DNA from: an uncultured Elusimicrobia bacterium | Lineage (GTDB): Bacteria > Elusimicrobiota > Elusimicrobia > Elusimicrobiales > Elusimicrobiaceae | Direction: 5' to 3' | DNA: 40,036 bases | Assembly (NCBI GenBank): GCA_947306425.1 | Contig: CAMZGO010000015.1 | Coordinates: 1-40,036, forward strand | Shown: in pieces, positions 24,703-32,943 of the stretch | How the letters are laid out: every line of letters begins with the position of its first letter | Position numbering within the stretch: the stretch's first letter is position 1 | Notes under the pieces: model-generated | Told to the model about the DNA's origin: nothing | Database searches by the model: none | Seen by the model: the letters and a program-made list of their open reading frames with translations, nothing else | Made by a program: the position numbers and the translations under genes

Positions 24703-27061
24703 CAATAGTCTCCATAAAAATATCTATTGCCTGTATCGTACATGGTAGAGGTACATCCTGTACGACATAACAAAATTTTCTGTACTCTGTATTATCTCTT
24801 ACATCCTCTCTCATATTTCCGGAAAAAAGAGGACTTGGCCTGTTAGTTTTATGCTCAGCCTTACGAAAAGCAACTTTAGATAAATCGTAAAGGCTCGTGC
24901 CGTACTTAACCCCTAATGTATTCAAAAATTCAAATACAACCTTAAATACATGACGAGGCTTATTTTGTGCTGAGCCTGTTGTCCCTCCGGCTTGAATATT
25001 CATAGTCTTTAATAATCCTCTGTATGAATATCCAATATGTACAACGTCCGCTTGATTATCTAATGTAATTTTTCCGTCCGTAACGACTCTATCATTATGG
25101 AGCGCACCGTCAGTAACGACACTAACCGTCTCGCCCTCTAAATGTTGCAAGCCGCTAATTTTAGATGTTGTTAAAGTCCATTCTCCCGGAGCCAAAGATG
25201 ACTTATCAAAATTACTTGATAATAGACATTTAACCGTTGTAGCATTTGTGTATTCGACAATAGTCATACGGCCGCTACCCGTACCGTCCTCATCATGAAT
25301 ACGCCATATTTCACGATCAACATCCTCAGCGTCAAAAAGAGAATTACTACTCGTTACCGTTACCACCTTATTAGTATCCGGAGTACCTATCGTTAATGTT
25401 GTATCAGTATCAATACCTAACCGACTTCCGTCATAAGTCAGACAACTATCTAAATGACTTTCTAACTTCTGTCTTTGGTACATATCGTTACTCCAACGCT
25501 CTTTATCGACACTCTCATTACTATCATCCGTATAAAAATCCTCAAGCGTTTTATATTTTTCAAAATCCGTAATAAATTCTACATAGCGTCTTGTCTTACC
25601 GTTAATATATCTTTCAACGATTAACCATAATTGCTCATAGTTATCTTTACGAGGCATAATGCCGGCACTAATAACTTTACAATTTGTGCCGCCTATAATC
25701 TGTCTATGCCAACCGGAAATATCCTCAGACTCATGGTATGTTAAGCCGATTAACTTACCGTCTTTTCTAACGTGCCATAAAATGTCCGGCCTACTTTGTT
25801 GGAATACGATCTCTCTTGTACCACCGTCTAAAATTAAATCCGATACCAAATTTTTATCCGTTGCTTTATAAGAGTCATAATATAGATCATACTCTAAGCA
25901 ACGCAATATCAAGCCGCCTCTTTGGAGATAAAATAAAGAGTTTCCTCGAGGGACAGGCTTAACCTTTTCACAACCGCAAGAGTCGATAGGCCTAATCAAT
26001 ACCCCACTCTCAGCGCTAAATGCTGAGTCGTACCCGTCAGCACTCACAACCCTACGAACACCGCCAAAAGTTCCTACTAGGAAATATCTATCGTTAGCCG
26101 TCAGCCATTGGATAGACTCCACTTTACCCTGTGAGGGATTTAAGAAAACTTTAATAGCGTCATTGGCTAAATTGCCTGTTGTAAAATCATCATATCTCGG
26201 AGTCCCGTCATCTGATTTAGGGCCGCGACTCATTATCATCATTTCCGGATCATCATCCGTACCACCATAAATAAGTCTGCCGGCTCCGTCAAAGCAAACG
26301 GAGTGAGGGTATTTTCCCGTACCCGTAAATGGATCACTTGTACGAGCAAATGTATTAAACGTCCAATTTGTATGGCCGGTACGTGTTAATTTTCTCGGAG
26401 GATATTTAGGATGTACAAAATAAGACGTATCAGCGTTTTGAGCGAATTGTATCTTATGTAGATACTCCATAATCTCCTCATCCGACAAGCCCGTAATATC
26501 TGTATAAGGATTGGTTATTTCATAGATTTTATTTACAGTACCTCCGGAGGTATATGTTAAATCTGTTGTATCAATATCCTCCTCATCCTCATCTTGTAAT
26601 GTAAATGTATTACTCGTAGAGTTCGCAATAAAATAAGAGCGGCCGTTTAATACATCTATTGAGCCTACTAAGTCATTAAGAAAAATCTCATCCCCGTCTG
26701 AAAATCCATGAGAGGCTATTGTAAATTCTCCCGTAGCAACATCAACCGCCGTAATTGATTTATCATTCTCAACGATAATACTTTCGTCTTTATAAAAACG
26801 GAAATATCCCGGAGTACATTCTACTAAATATGCTTGCTCATCTGAGAACTGAAAAGGTATTAAACGCCCTAAAGAATTATTTTTTGTAGGATTAACAAAA
26901 CGAGTACCCGTTCTATATTTTGCCGGGCCCGTTGCCTCAAGTATAAAATTTTCTATACGAGCGCAACCATTACCATAAACCTTAATATCACTTCTCGCAC
27001 CAACTGAGGGACATAACTCTCCCCCTACAAAATTCATACATGTTTGATTTACGTCTGGCAT
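24695..27061 (-). CDS. Tail tubular protein B (tail nozzle), T7 gp12-like
   Basis: The 788-residue protein forms the lower tail tube (nozzle). The N-terminal MNFVGGELCPSVGARSDI and ATGPAKYRTGTRFV motifs are typical, followed by beta-rich repeats with Gly-Asp loops. Length matches the family. It is encoded after tail tubular A, the normal order. An exact copy of the leader decamer lies inside this gene at 25250-25259 (encoding IVEYT), without an associated start codon. The gene starts after AGGGA, a weak ribosome binding site. Confidence 0.9.
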   Translation of the reverse strand: MPDVNQTCMNFVGGELCPSVGARSDIKVYGNGCARIENFILEATGPAKYRTGTRFVNPTKNNSLGRLIPFQFSDEQAYLVECTPGYFRFYKDESIIVENDKSITAVDVATGEFTIASHGFSDGDEIFLNDLVGSIDVLNGRSYFIANSTSNTFTLQDEDEEDIDTTDLTYTSGGTVNKIYEITNPYTDITGLSDEEIMEYLHKIQFAQNADTSYFVHPKYPPRKLTRTGHTNWTFNTFARTSDPFTGTGKYPHSVCFDGAGRLIYGGTDDDPEMMIMSRGPKSDDGTPRYDDFTTGNLANDAIKVFLNPSQGKVESIQWLTANDRYFLVGTFGGVRRVVSADGYDSAFSAESGVLIRPIDSCGCEKVKPVPRGNSLFYLQRGGLILRCLEYDLYYDSYKATDKNLVSDLILDGGTREIVFQQSRPDILWHVRKDGKLIGLTYHESEDISGWHRQIIGGTNCKVISAGIMPRKDNYEQLWLIVERYINGKTRRYVEFITDFEKYKTLEDFYTDDSNESVDKERWSNDMYQRQKLESHLDSCLTYDGSRLGIDTDTTLTIGTPDTNKVVTVTSSNSLFDAEDVDREIWRIHDEDGTGSGRMTIVEYTNATTVKCLLSSNFDKSSLAPGEWTLTTSKISGLQHLEGETVSVVTDGALHNDRVVTDGKITLDNQADVVHIGYSYRGLLKTMNIQAGGTTGSAQNKPRHVFKVVFEFLNTLGVKYGTSLYDLSKVAFRKAEHKTNRPSPLFSGNMREDVRDNTEYRKFCYVVQDVPLPCTIQAIDIFMETIDE
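25250..25259 (-). promoter_or_regulatory. Leader motif copy 6, inside the tail nozzle gene
   Basis: Exact TGTCGAATAC on the minus strand within coding sequence. No AGGAG or start codon at the usual distance follows. It may be chance or a site used in another way. Confidence 0.35.
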
Positions 27062-27065
27062 GTTT

Positions 27066-27713
27066 CTAATCCCTAAAAATTAAATATTTTGAGGCACTAC
27101 TCGTACCGACCATATTACGAGCGCGGCGATATTTACTCCTCTGTATTCTTTGAGGCGGTCTCTCTTGACCGTCTATTGAAATGATTTTAGCCTCTGCGGC
27201 CTCTATCTGTTTCGCTAATCTATCCATGAGAGTTTGTTTTCCGGTTTTCTTAAAAGCAATATTCAAAGCCAAATATAACGAAAATAATTGTACAAACCCG
27301 GCGTCAAATAATCTCACGTCATCAACTCTTTTTATATATCGCAATTTAACGGACGGAGCCTCCTCATTATTTAAGAGCAAGTGTTCTCCCGTTAAATCAA
27401 AATCTAAGTCAATTAAAGAATTATGCTCATCCCAACTTATCAGCCTTAGAAAATCATTAGGCAATACGTAGGCGTCTGAGTAATCAAATTCCGGAGTATT
27501 TAATGCGTCTCTCATAATTATTTTTCTGCCTTTAGCAAAATTCCAAACGTAATTACGTAGTATGTATTCCAATACTACGTAATAATGTCTCGCGCATAAC
27601 TTCTCGTTATCCGTTTCCGGATTTTCAATATTTGCTACATCCGCCTTTTCGTTAAGATGATCCATAGCAATATTACATATATCTACTGCCGTTTTTACCC
27701 CTGTCTGAGCCAT
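27066..27713 (-). CDS. Tail tubular protein A (head-tail adaptor), T7 gp11-like
   Basis: The 215-residue protein joins the portal to the nozzle. It has the family layout: an N-terminal helix (VDICNIAMDHLNEKADVANI), CARHYYVVLEYILRNYVWNFA, a YVLPNDFLRLISWD loop, LRYIKRVDD, and a C-terminal helix (FSLYLALNIAFKKTGKQTLM). These match the T7 gp11-like/gp4-type adaptors. AAGGAGATAAC precedes the ATG. A strong hairpin at 27728-27757 separates it from the preceding capsid-region gene. Confidence 0.9.
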   Translation of the reverse strand: MAQTGVKTAVDICNIAMDHLNEKADVANIENPETDNEKLCARHYYVVLEYILRNYVWNFAKGRKIIMRDALNTPEFDYSDAYVLPNDFLRLISWDEHNSLIDLDFDLTGEHLLLNNEEAPSVKLRYIKRVDDVRLFDAGFVQLFSLYLALNIAFKKTGKQTLMDRLAKQIEAAEAKIISIDGQERPPQRIQRSKYRRARNMVGTSSASKYLIFRD

Positions 27714-27727
27714 GTTATCTCCTTATA

Positions 27728-27757
27728 AGTAAAGTGCGCACGAGGGCGCACTTTACT
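27728..27757 (-). terminator. Perfect 12-bp hairpin between capsid and tail genes
   Basis: AGTAAAGTGCGC pairs with GCGCACTTTACT around a 6-nt loop. On the minus strand no U run follows, so it may be a processing or mRNA-stabilising structure or a weak terminator that lowers tail gene levels below capsid levels. Confidence 0.65.
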
Positions 27758-27787
27758 ATTAAATTCATAAAATACTTCTTGCTATCA

Positions 27788-28282
27788 TTAGCCCTGTACA
27801 AAAGTACCTACAACTGTAACAGTACCCGCCGCGCTTGGAGCGGTATTTATTGTTAATGCTATGTCGTATGTATCTTTTCTGTTAGCCAATGTATGTCCGG
27901 CAAGTTCGTATAATTGCTTACATCTGTCAGCAATATCAACGGCCGCTAAACCGTTAGCCGGAGATGTGGTATGACCGGTATGTAAATCTAAACCGTCATA
28001 AAGACAATCTTTATCGATTACCGCACCTTTGTCCCCACAATAAAGGCCTAAGTCAGCGTCGCTTGTACCGGAGCCGATTACATCATTCATGATTTTAATA
28101 TCGACCGGAATTAAGCAAGGGTTTAAGTCCGGGAATATTCTGTAAACGGAATTTGCTGAGTCGCTTGCCCCTGTTTCAAAAGTTTGTACGATAGTAACCA
28201 TTTTGTTACCATGACATTTAGCGGCTTGAGCCAATTTACCTTTTTCGGTATCGTCATTTACGTATATATCTACTACTGCCAT
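27788..28282 (-). CDS. Structural protein after the capsid gene, possible head decoration
   Basis: The 164-residue product is beta-rich and ends in a Thr/Val-rich strand pair (AAGTVTVVGTFVQG). It begins MAVVDIYVNDDTEKGKLAQA. No domain is recognised. It follows the major capsid gene with a good AAGGAG site and sits before the head-tail adaptor, a place often taken by head decoration or stabilising proteins. High expression is likely since it shares the capsid promoter. Confidence 0.6.
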   Translation of the reverse strand: MAVVDIYVNDDTEKGKLAQAAKCHGNKMVTIVQTFETGASDSANSVYRIFPDLNPCLIPVDIKIMNDVIGSGTSDADLGLYCGDKGAVIDKDCLYDGLDLHTGHTTSPANGLAAVDIADRCKQLYELAGHTLANRKDTYDIALTINTAPSAAGTVTVVGTFVQG

Positions 28283-28335
28283 TTGTGTTTTCTCCTTATG
28301 ATTAAAATTATCTAACTAACCACTAAGGCTACTGA

Positions 28336-29223
28336 TTAAGTAGCCGTAGTAGTAACTTTTTGTATCTGTACACCCTCTGTACGAACTGCACCCATTTCGA
28401 GTATAGCCTGTACTTGAGTTGTTTCGTAGTAATCATTTCTTTCCTTAATGTCAAGATTTACTACTGAAACGCCAACCGCAATACCCTCAGTTGTAGCGGC
28501 AAAACATTGTCTTGTACCGCTTATAACCGGTATGATAGGATTACGAGCGTCAGCCGCGAATTTAACAATATCTAAGCCAACTGCGTTTTGGATTTCTCCC
28601 TTATCAACAACATATTGACGAGAGTAGTCTCCGGAAATAAGTTTAGTTTCACTCATTAGGGCGGTATGTTCTTCCCCTGTGATACCTAAAACTTTCTTAA
28701 CCGGCATATCAGTACCTACGTCAGCGTCAATCCAATTTTCTTGGATTTCGAGTAATTTTTCATAAGTTAAACCACCCGTAGCATTAACGGTAACAACGCC
28801 GTCTTGAGCCGCTGTCAATTTATTTTCAAAATCTCTACCTGTCCAAACGTCAGCGAACATAGCCTCAACGACTAATCTATCAAAACGTCTTTCAAGGCCC
28901 GCAACGATTGATTTTGCATATAAGCCTTTAGGATCTAACAACGCACCTCTAATATCAGATGAGTCGATAGGTAAAGTAATTGCAAAACGTCTGCGAGTGA
29001 TTTTACGTCTCAAGTGTTCAATGTCTTGGAATACTACCGGTTGTATTCTACCTTTAACCTCAGTAGCCTCAACATCTCCCAATCCGTCATAAGCGAATTT
29101 ATCGCCATTCATTTTTAAAATCTGTACATAAGGTCTCATACGTGCTTTAACTTGTTGAGCCTTAATATGCACCATATCGCCAAATTGGATTTTTAGTGCA
29201 TTATCAATAGTTTGACCTGCCAT
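28336..29223 (-). CDS. Major capsid protein
   Basis: The 295-residue protein lies directly after the scaffold gene, has its own promoter, a long structured leader and the strong GGAGGAG site expected for the most abundant virion protein. The sequence has the mixed alpha/beta character of HK97-fold coats (N-arm MAGQTIDNALKIQFGDMVHI, RRRFAITLPIDSSDIRGALL, AKSIVAGLERRFDRLVVEAM). It recalls the Phage_capsid_2 family, though this is from memory and only moderately sure. No signs of truncation. Confidence 0.85.
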   Translation of the reverse strand: MAGQTIDNALKIQFGDMVHIKAQQVKARMRPYVQILKMNGDKFAYDGLGDVEATEVKGRIQPVVFQDIEHLRRKITRRRFAITLPIDSSDIRGALLDPKGLYAKSIVAGLERRFDRLVVEAMFADVWTGRDFENKLTAAQDGVVTVNATGGLTYEKLLEIQENWIDADVGTDMPVKKVLGITGEEHTALMSETKLISGDYSRQYVVDKGEIQNAVGLDIVKFAADARNPIIPVISGTRQCFAATTEGIAVGVSVVNLDIKERNDYYETTQVQAILEMGAVRTEGVQIQKVTTTAT

Positions 29224-29261
29224 ATTTTTGCTCCTCCGATTTTTTAAATTTTTGAGTTTAA

Positions 29262-29271
29262 GTATTCGACA
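29262..29271 (-). promoter_or_regulatory. Leader motif copy 7 before the capsid gene
   Basis: Exact TGTCGAATAC on the minus strand followed by TTAAAC, 38 nt before the capsid ATG and about 110 nt downstream of the capsid promoter. This copy shows that the motif is a leader element and not a fixed part of the promoter. Confidence 0.75.
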
Positions 29272-29375
29272 ATCGGTTTCGCTACCCGTTAAACGGACGT
29301 TACCTCACAAGATACTGCTTGTGTTACAGGATAACATTTTTTATCATCAAACGGACCTAATATGGCTACCCGTTG
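29272..29375 (-). promoter_or_regulatory. Structured 5' leader of the capsid mRNA, possible RNA switch
   Basis: On the minus strand the leader holds AACGGGTAGC twice (29374-29365 and 29290-29281) and GTCCGTTT twice (29356-29349 and 29298-29291), in mirrored order around a stem-loop (29335-29299) with CACAAG/CTTGTG and GTTA-CC/GG-TAAC pairs. The CCGTT and AACGG blocks can pair within each copy or across the stem-loop, giving two exclusive folds. Confidence 0.5.
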
Positions 29376-29380
29376 ATTAC

Positions 29381-29409
29381 ATAATAAACGATAATGCAAA
29401 TTTTATCAA
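29381..29409 (-). promoter_or_regulatory. Late promoter for the capsid operon
   Basis: Minus strand: TTGATA (29409-29404), a 17-bp spacer, TATTAT (29386-29381). The spacer end and -10 make ATTATCGTTTATTATG. A 22-bp box beginning GTAAAC and ending ACGAAATA lies at 29450-29429, 19 bp upstream of the -35, with the same spacing as at 35754-35775. Confidence 0.75.
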
Positions 29410-29471
29410 TAATTTATTAAAAAATATTTATTTCGTTGAATAGTGTTTACTTTGGTTTAACATAAAAAAAA

Positions 29472-29493
29472 ATGAGGGGCGCTAACCCCTCAT
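29472..29493 (-). terminator. Rho-independent terminator after the scaffold gene
   Basis: ATGAGGGG and CCCCTCAT arms, 6-nt loop, followed on the minus strand by a run of eight or more T. It ends the terminase-portal-scaffold transcript so that capsid genes depend on their own promoter. Confidence 0.9.
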
Positions 29494-29513
29494 CACATGA
29501 AAAAATTACGGTT

Positions 29514-30488
29514 TTACTTGTCGCCACTCAATTTGCCTATTCGTCCGTAAATCTCATCTACCTCTTGTTTAAGAGTGTCATATTTTGGATCTGTCGCGTC
29601 CATATTCATTAAAGTAGCCATTTTATTTTGAGCCTCACTCTTTAATGAGTCAATACTTTGTGAGTTATGTCCTGTACCTTTTAGAGCGTTCAAATCGTCT
29701 TGACTAATGTATTTATCGGACACACCTTTTAAAACACTTGCCATGATAACTAAGTTTTCATTACTTAAACTATCTAACCCCGGCTTAAATTCCGGAGGAG
29801 TAAATTGTTGTAATAAAGCCTTAGCCACATTTTGTACGGCCTCTCTCTCAGTTCCCCATGTCTTATCAGCGAGAGCGTTATAATCAGCGTCAGCCATAGC
29901 CTGTGCTTTCTGCATTTCAGCAAATTGGGCCATAGCCTCCCCATTAGCATTAAGCATAAGGTTATCGTAGCCCTCAGCCAAAATACTTGCTTGCTTTGGA
30001 GTTAGAGCGGCTTTTTGGAATAAATCAGTAATTTTATCCTCAAAGCCCTCATTATGAAAACCTTTTAGATTATCCGGTAGATGAGACTCCGGCAATTTAT
30101 AAATGCTTTTATCTTTTGGCCTAATCATATCCAAATAGTCATCTTGCTCTTTATCAGTAGCCTCCGGTCCGGGTATGCTAATTTTTTTACCTATAAGATT
30201 TTGAGCATTATCAAATTCCTTAAATAATCTTTCCGGAGAGTCTATGGCTTGCATATAAGGTTTATCTAAATAATCCTTAGCATAAGTATTTTTAAATTCT
30301 CCAAAATCAAAATCTTGGCCTCCGTCAGAGCCGCCGTCTCCCCCGTCTCCTCCGTTACCGTCTCCTCCGTTACCGTTTACATCATATTCAGAGCCGGCAC
30401 CTCCACCGCCTCCGGCGCCGCCGTCTCCTCCGTCATCTGCAAAATAGCATGGGCCAATCGCATGTAAAATTTGTTCTCTAAGTGTCAT
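29514..30488 (-). CDS. Capsid assembly scaffolding protein
   Basis: The 324-residue acidic protein lies between the portal and major capsid genes, the usual place of a scaffold. Residues ~20-60 are a Gly/Asp low-complexity stretch with repeated GGDGG units. The rest is helical and charged (SIYKLPESHLPDNLKGFHNE, KITDLFQKAALTPKQASILA, typical of T7/P22-like scaffolds), ending with a basic DEIYGRIGKLSGDK tail that may contact the coat. The ATG follows GGAGGACTTAAACA and overlaps the upstream gene by 11 nt. A strong terminator follows. Confidence 0.85.
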   Translation of the reverse strand: MTLREQILHAIGPCYFADDGGDGGAGGGGGAGSEYDVNGNGGDGNGGDGGDGGSDGGQDFDFGEFKNTYAKDYLDKPYMQAIDSPERLFKEFDNAQNLIGKKISIPGPEATDKEQDDYLDMIRPKDKSIYKLPESHLPDNLKGFHNEGFEDKITDLFQKAALTPKQASILAEGYDNLMLNANGEAMAQFAEMQKAQAMADADYNALADKTWGTEREAVQNVAKALLQQFTPPEFKPGLDSLSNENLVIMASVLKGVSDKYISQDDLNALKGTGHNSQSIDSLKSEAQNKMATLMNMDATDPKYDTLKQEVDEIYGRIGKLSGDK

Positions 30489-30795
30489 TGTTTAAGTCCT
30501 CCTTTAATTGCATGTACTCTATTTCCTTTAACTGTTCTTTATCTATGAGCCTACGTATTTCATAATATACGGTTTTACGGGCCTCATTATACAGGGACGA
30601 GTTAGTATTTATCTCCTGTGTATTTATGTCTAAAACTAAACTTGAATTACCAAATCCACATTTTAGCATTAGGAAATTAAAAAATACTTTCCCGTCCGGA
30701 CTTTGAGCGAGACGGTTAATTACCCGCTTTACTTGGTTAATATCCGGACTCACTTGATTAGTCTTGATTTCCTTTTTATTTTCTTTTTCCGCCAT
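30478..30795 (-). CDS. Bbp19-like small phage protein
   Basis: The 105-residue product sits between portal and scaffold. Its centre (RLAQSPDGKVFFNFLMLKCG, then YNEARKTVYYEIRRLID) follows the pattern of the Bbp19-like domain found in this place in many podoviruses: a start with 'SPDGxxxxxxL', a loop and a helix with E-RxxVxxIxRLL. The first 25 residues are a charged Lys/Glu tail. Function in assembly is not known to me. Its stop overlaps the scaffold gene and its ATG overlaps the portal stop (TAATG). Confidence 0.65.
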   Translation of the reverse strand: MAEKENKKEIKTNQVSPDINQVKRVINRLAQSPDGKVFFNFLMLKCGFGNSSLVLDINTQEINTNSSLYNEARKTVYYEIRRLIDKEQLKEIEYMQLKEDLNNDT

Positions 30796-32519
30796 TATGC
30801 CGCCGCTCCGTTATTCGCATTTTGCATTGAGTTAATCTGTGCAACATTTCTACCAATTTCAGATTGTTGTCTTGCTTGTTCTAATTGCATAATCTGAGCC
30901 TGTTGCTCTGCCCTCGCTTTACGTATGGATTGTACAGTTTGCATATCTTTAAGCATATCCTCATCCGCTCCGGACAATTTAGCGATACGGCGTAACATTT
31001 CGTCAGTATCAATATTATCCAAAATTTCCGGTACTGCGGCGGCTACACTTACGGCAAAATTGGCCGTTTCAATAGTTCCCTGTAACTCCTCACTCTGCAT
31101 AGTTCTTTTAGCCGGAGAGATAAAATCGAGGTCATAAACATCTAAGCCGCTAAGTATTCTTTGAGCGATTTCCTCCGGAATATAAATAGTCCTAATGCCT
31201 CTTTTTAATAATTCCAATTCCTCAATAGAATTTTGTAAAACGCCAAATAATCCTCTTTTTAACAGGATATTAAATGTACGTTTTATCATTGGAGTAATAA
31301 CCTCCATTTCCTGTCTTGCATAAAAAGTACCTAAAGATTGACCTCTGAGGGCATTTCTTAATTGAGCCTCCCCAAAAGTCATACGAGTCTCATTGTTAAA
31401 GTCCAAAAGCCTATCAAGATAAAAATGATTATTGATAGACTCTTTTAAAGTTTCAATATGATTATACGAACTTTGTAACTCTCCTACGGTATAAAGAGGC
31501 TCTATCGGTTTACCGTTATTTATGCGGCCCGATACAGAAAATACATTGATTGCCCCGGCGCTTGTTTCAATAGTTCCGGCACCTAATGAGCCGTCATCAT
31601 AAACGGCCAACGGTGGATCTAATTGCTTTTCTGTCGCAATACTAATAGCCTCTCTTGTAGCATTAGCCTCAAGAATATCCGGCATAGCGACCATAGCCGG
31701 AGAGCGTCCGTATTTTTCTCCTAAAACTTTGATAAACCTACCGACAAATACCGGCATTTCCTCAAAGCCGCTCTCTTTAATAATTTTTCTACTGCATATC
31801 TCAATATGGATAGAGGCAATAGGCATATCCTTAGCCCCGTATTTTTTAGGGTTTCTGTCAAGTCGAGGCTCGATAACATGTAACACTTTTATCTTGTCCT
31901 CTAAATTTCCGTCAAGAAATGCCTTTTGAGTTTTAGAGCCTAAATTTTCTAAGCCATACTCTTTTACTGCATTTCTGATAGTCATTTCAATCTCAACAAA
32001 AACAGTATCTATTAAACCGTCTGTACCCTCATCAACACACATAGATTTAATATCCCATGCGGTATATCTGATAGGACAACTCAAATCAGTTTCATCCTCC
32101 GATACATAAATACCGGAAATACCAAAAGAGCCTTGATCCAACATATACTCATCAAGAGCCGTAACTAATCCGGCCCTCGTATTATCCATGATAGTGTGCA
32201 TTTGAGAATTTACATGTTTAAACCATGCTTTTATCTCCTGTGTATCAGAAGTATCCCACGTAGGTTTTACCTTAAATGTACGCGGTCCGTTAGGCCAAAG
32301 GTTATTAACCATTACATTAGCCATTATGCTATTTGCTCTCAACCCGGTATTATCGTATATATCCCCGTCCACGAAAATACCACCGTTAGGAGTTTTCTCT
32401 AAATTATATTTTTTGTTAAATACATACTCGCTAATAAGTTCATAAATCCCATGGAGTGTGGCCTTTTCAGATTTTAACTTTTGATGTCGAGATAATAAAA
32501 CATCAACTTTATTAGCCAT
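30795..32519 (-). CDS. Portal protein (head-to-tail connector), T7 gp8-like
   Basis: The 574-residue protein should form the 12-subunit DNA gate. It has the podovirus portal pattern: an N-terminal helix with LHGIYELISEYVFNKKYNLE, SIMANVMVNNLWPNGPRTFK, SQMHTIMDNTRAGLVTALDE, DQGSFGISGIYVSED, and a C-terminal Gln-rich helical barrel (IRKARAEQQAQIMQLEQARQ). Size and place after TerL match. Its stop overlaps the next gene by one base, and AAGGAGG precedes its start. Confidence 0.92.
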   Translation of the reverse strand: MANKVDVLLSRHQKLKSEKATLHGIYELISEYVFNKKYNLEKTPNGGIFVDGDIYDNTGLRANSIMANVMVNNLWPNGPRTFKVKPTWDTSDTQEIKAWFKHVNSQMHTIMDNTRAGLVTALDEYMLDQGSFGISGIYVSEDETDLSCPIRYTAWDIKSMCVDEGTDGLIDTVFVEIEMTIRNAVKEYGLENLGSKTQKAFLDGNLEDKIKVLHVIEPRLDRNPKKYGAKDMPIASIHIEICSRKIIKESGFEEMPVFVGRFIKVLGEKYGRSPAMVAMPDILEANATREAISIATEKQLDPPLAVYDDGSLGAGTIETSAGAINVFSVSGRINNGKPIEPLYTVGELQSSYNHIETLKESINNHFYLDRLLDFNNETRMTFGEAQLRNALRGQSLGTFYARQEMEVITPMIKRTFNILLKRGLFGVLQNSIEELELLKRGIRTIYIPEEIAQRILSGLDVYDLDFISPAKRTMQSEELQGTIETANFAVSVAAAVPEILDNIDTDEMLRRIAKLSGADEDMLKDMQTVQSIRKARAEQQAQIMQLEQARQQSEIGRNVAQINSMQNANNGAAA

Positions 32520-32529
32520 TTTAACCTCC

Positions 32530-32943
32530 TTAATTTCCTAAGATTGCACGTCTGCCAACCGGAGCATTACCTAATACACCGCTTGATGATGTGCTAAGTA
32601 AAGACAAAGAGCGAGATTGTGCCGTTCCTGTACTTGTTGTACTTGCCGTTTCTGTTGAGCCGGATGATGACGCCGCCGATTGCTGAGAGGCAAACGCACT
32701 CGCCGCCTTTTCAGCCCCCTTAGACTCTCCCATTTTCTGTCCTAATTTCGTAGCCCCGTACGCGAGACCACCAACCGCTAAACCTGTTGCAACGGCACCA
32801 CCTACAACGGCCGCCGTACTTGCCGCCGCCGTACCGGCCATTACGGCACCACCGGCCGCTATACCTGCGGCAATACCACCGCCACCTACTGCCGTTCCGA
32901 TCGCCGTACCTATTGCACCAAAAATTACCGCTAATGTTGCCAT
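32530..32943 (-). CDS. Gly/Ala-rich hydrophobic protein, probable virion or membrane-active
   Basis: The 137-residue protein has a long N-terminal Gly/Ala-rich region with GxxxG-type spacing (GAIGTAIGTAVGGGGIAAGI, then VGGAVATGLAVGGLAYGATK), able to form one or two membrane helices. A Ser/Thr/Ala-rich linker (QQSAASSSGSTETASTTS) and a basic end (NAPVGRRAILGN) follow. I know no exact family. Small proteins like this between TerL and portal in podoviruses can be virion-associated. Its start overlaps TerL by 13 nt. Confidence 0.55.
   Translation of the reverse strand: MATLAVIFGAIGTAIGTAVGGGGIAAGIAAGGAVMAGTAAASTAAVVGGAVATGLAVGGLAYGATKLGQKMGESKGAEKAASAFASQQSAASSSGSTETASTTSTGTAQSRSLSLLSTSSSGVLGNAPVGRRAILGN

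Noticed and set aside
29262-29355. Second hammerhead in the capsid leader (GATGA and GCGAAAC blocks)
   Set aside because: The block reads TTTGATGA, so the essential C3 of CTGATGA is absent, and no proper helix II/III arrangement fits.
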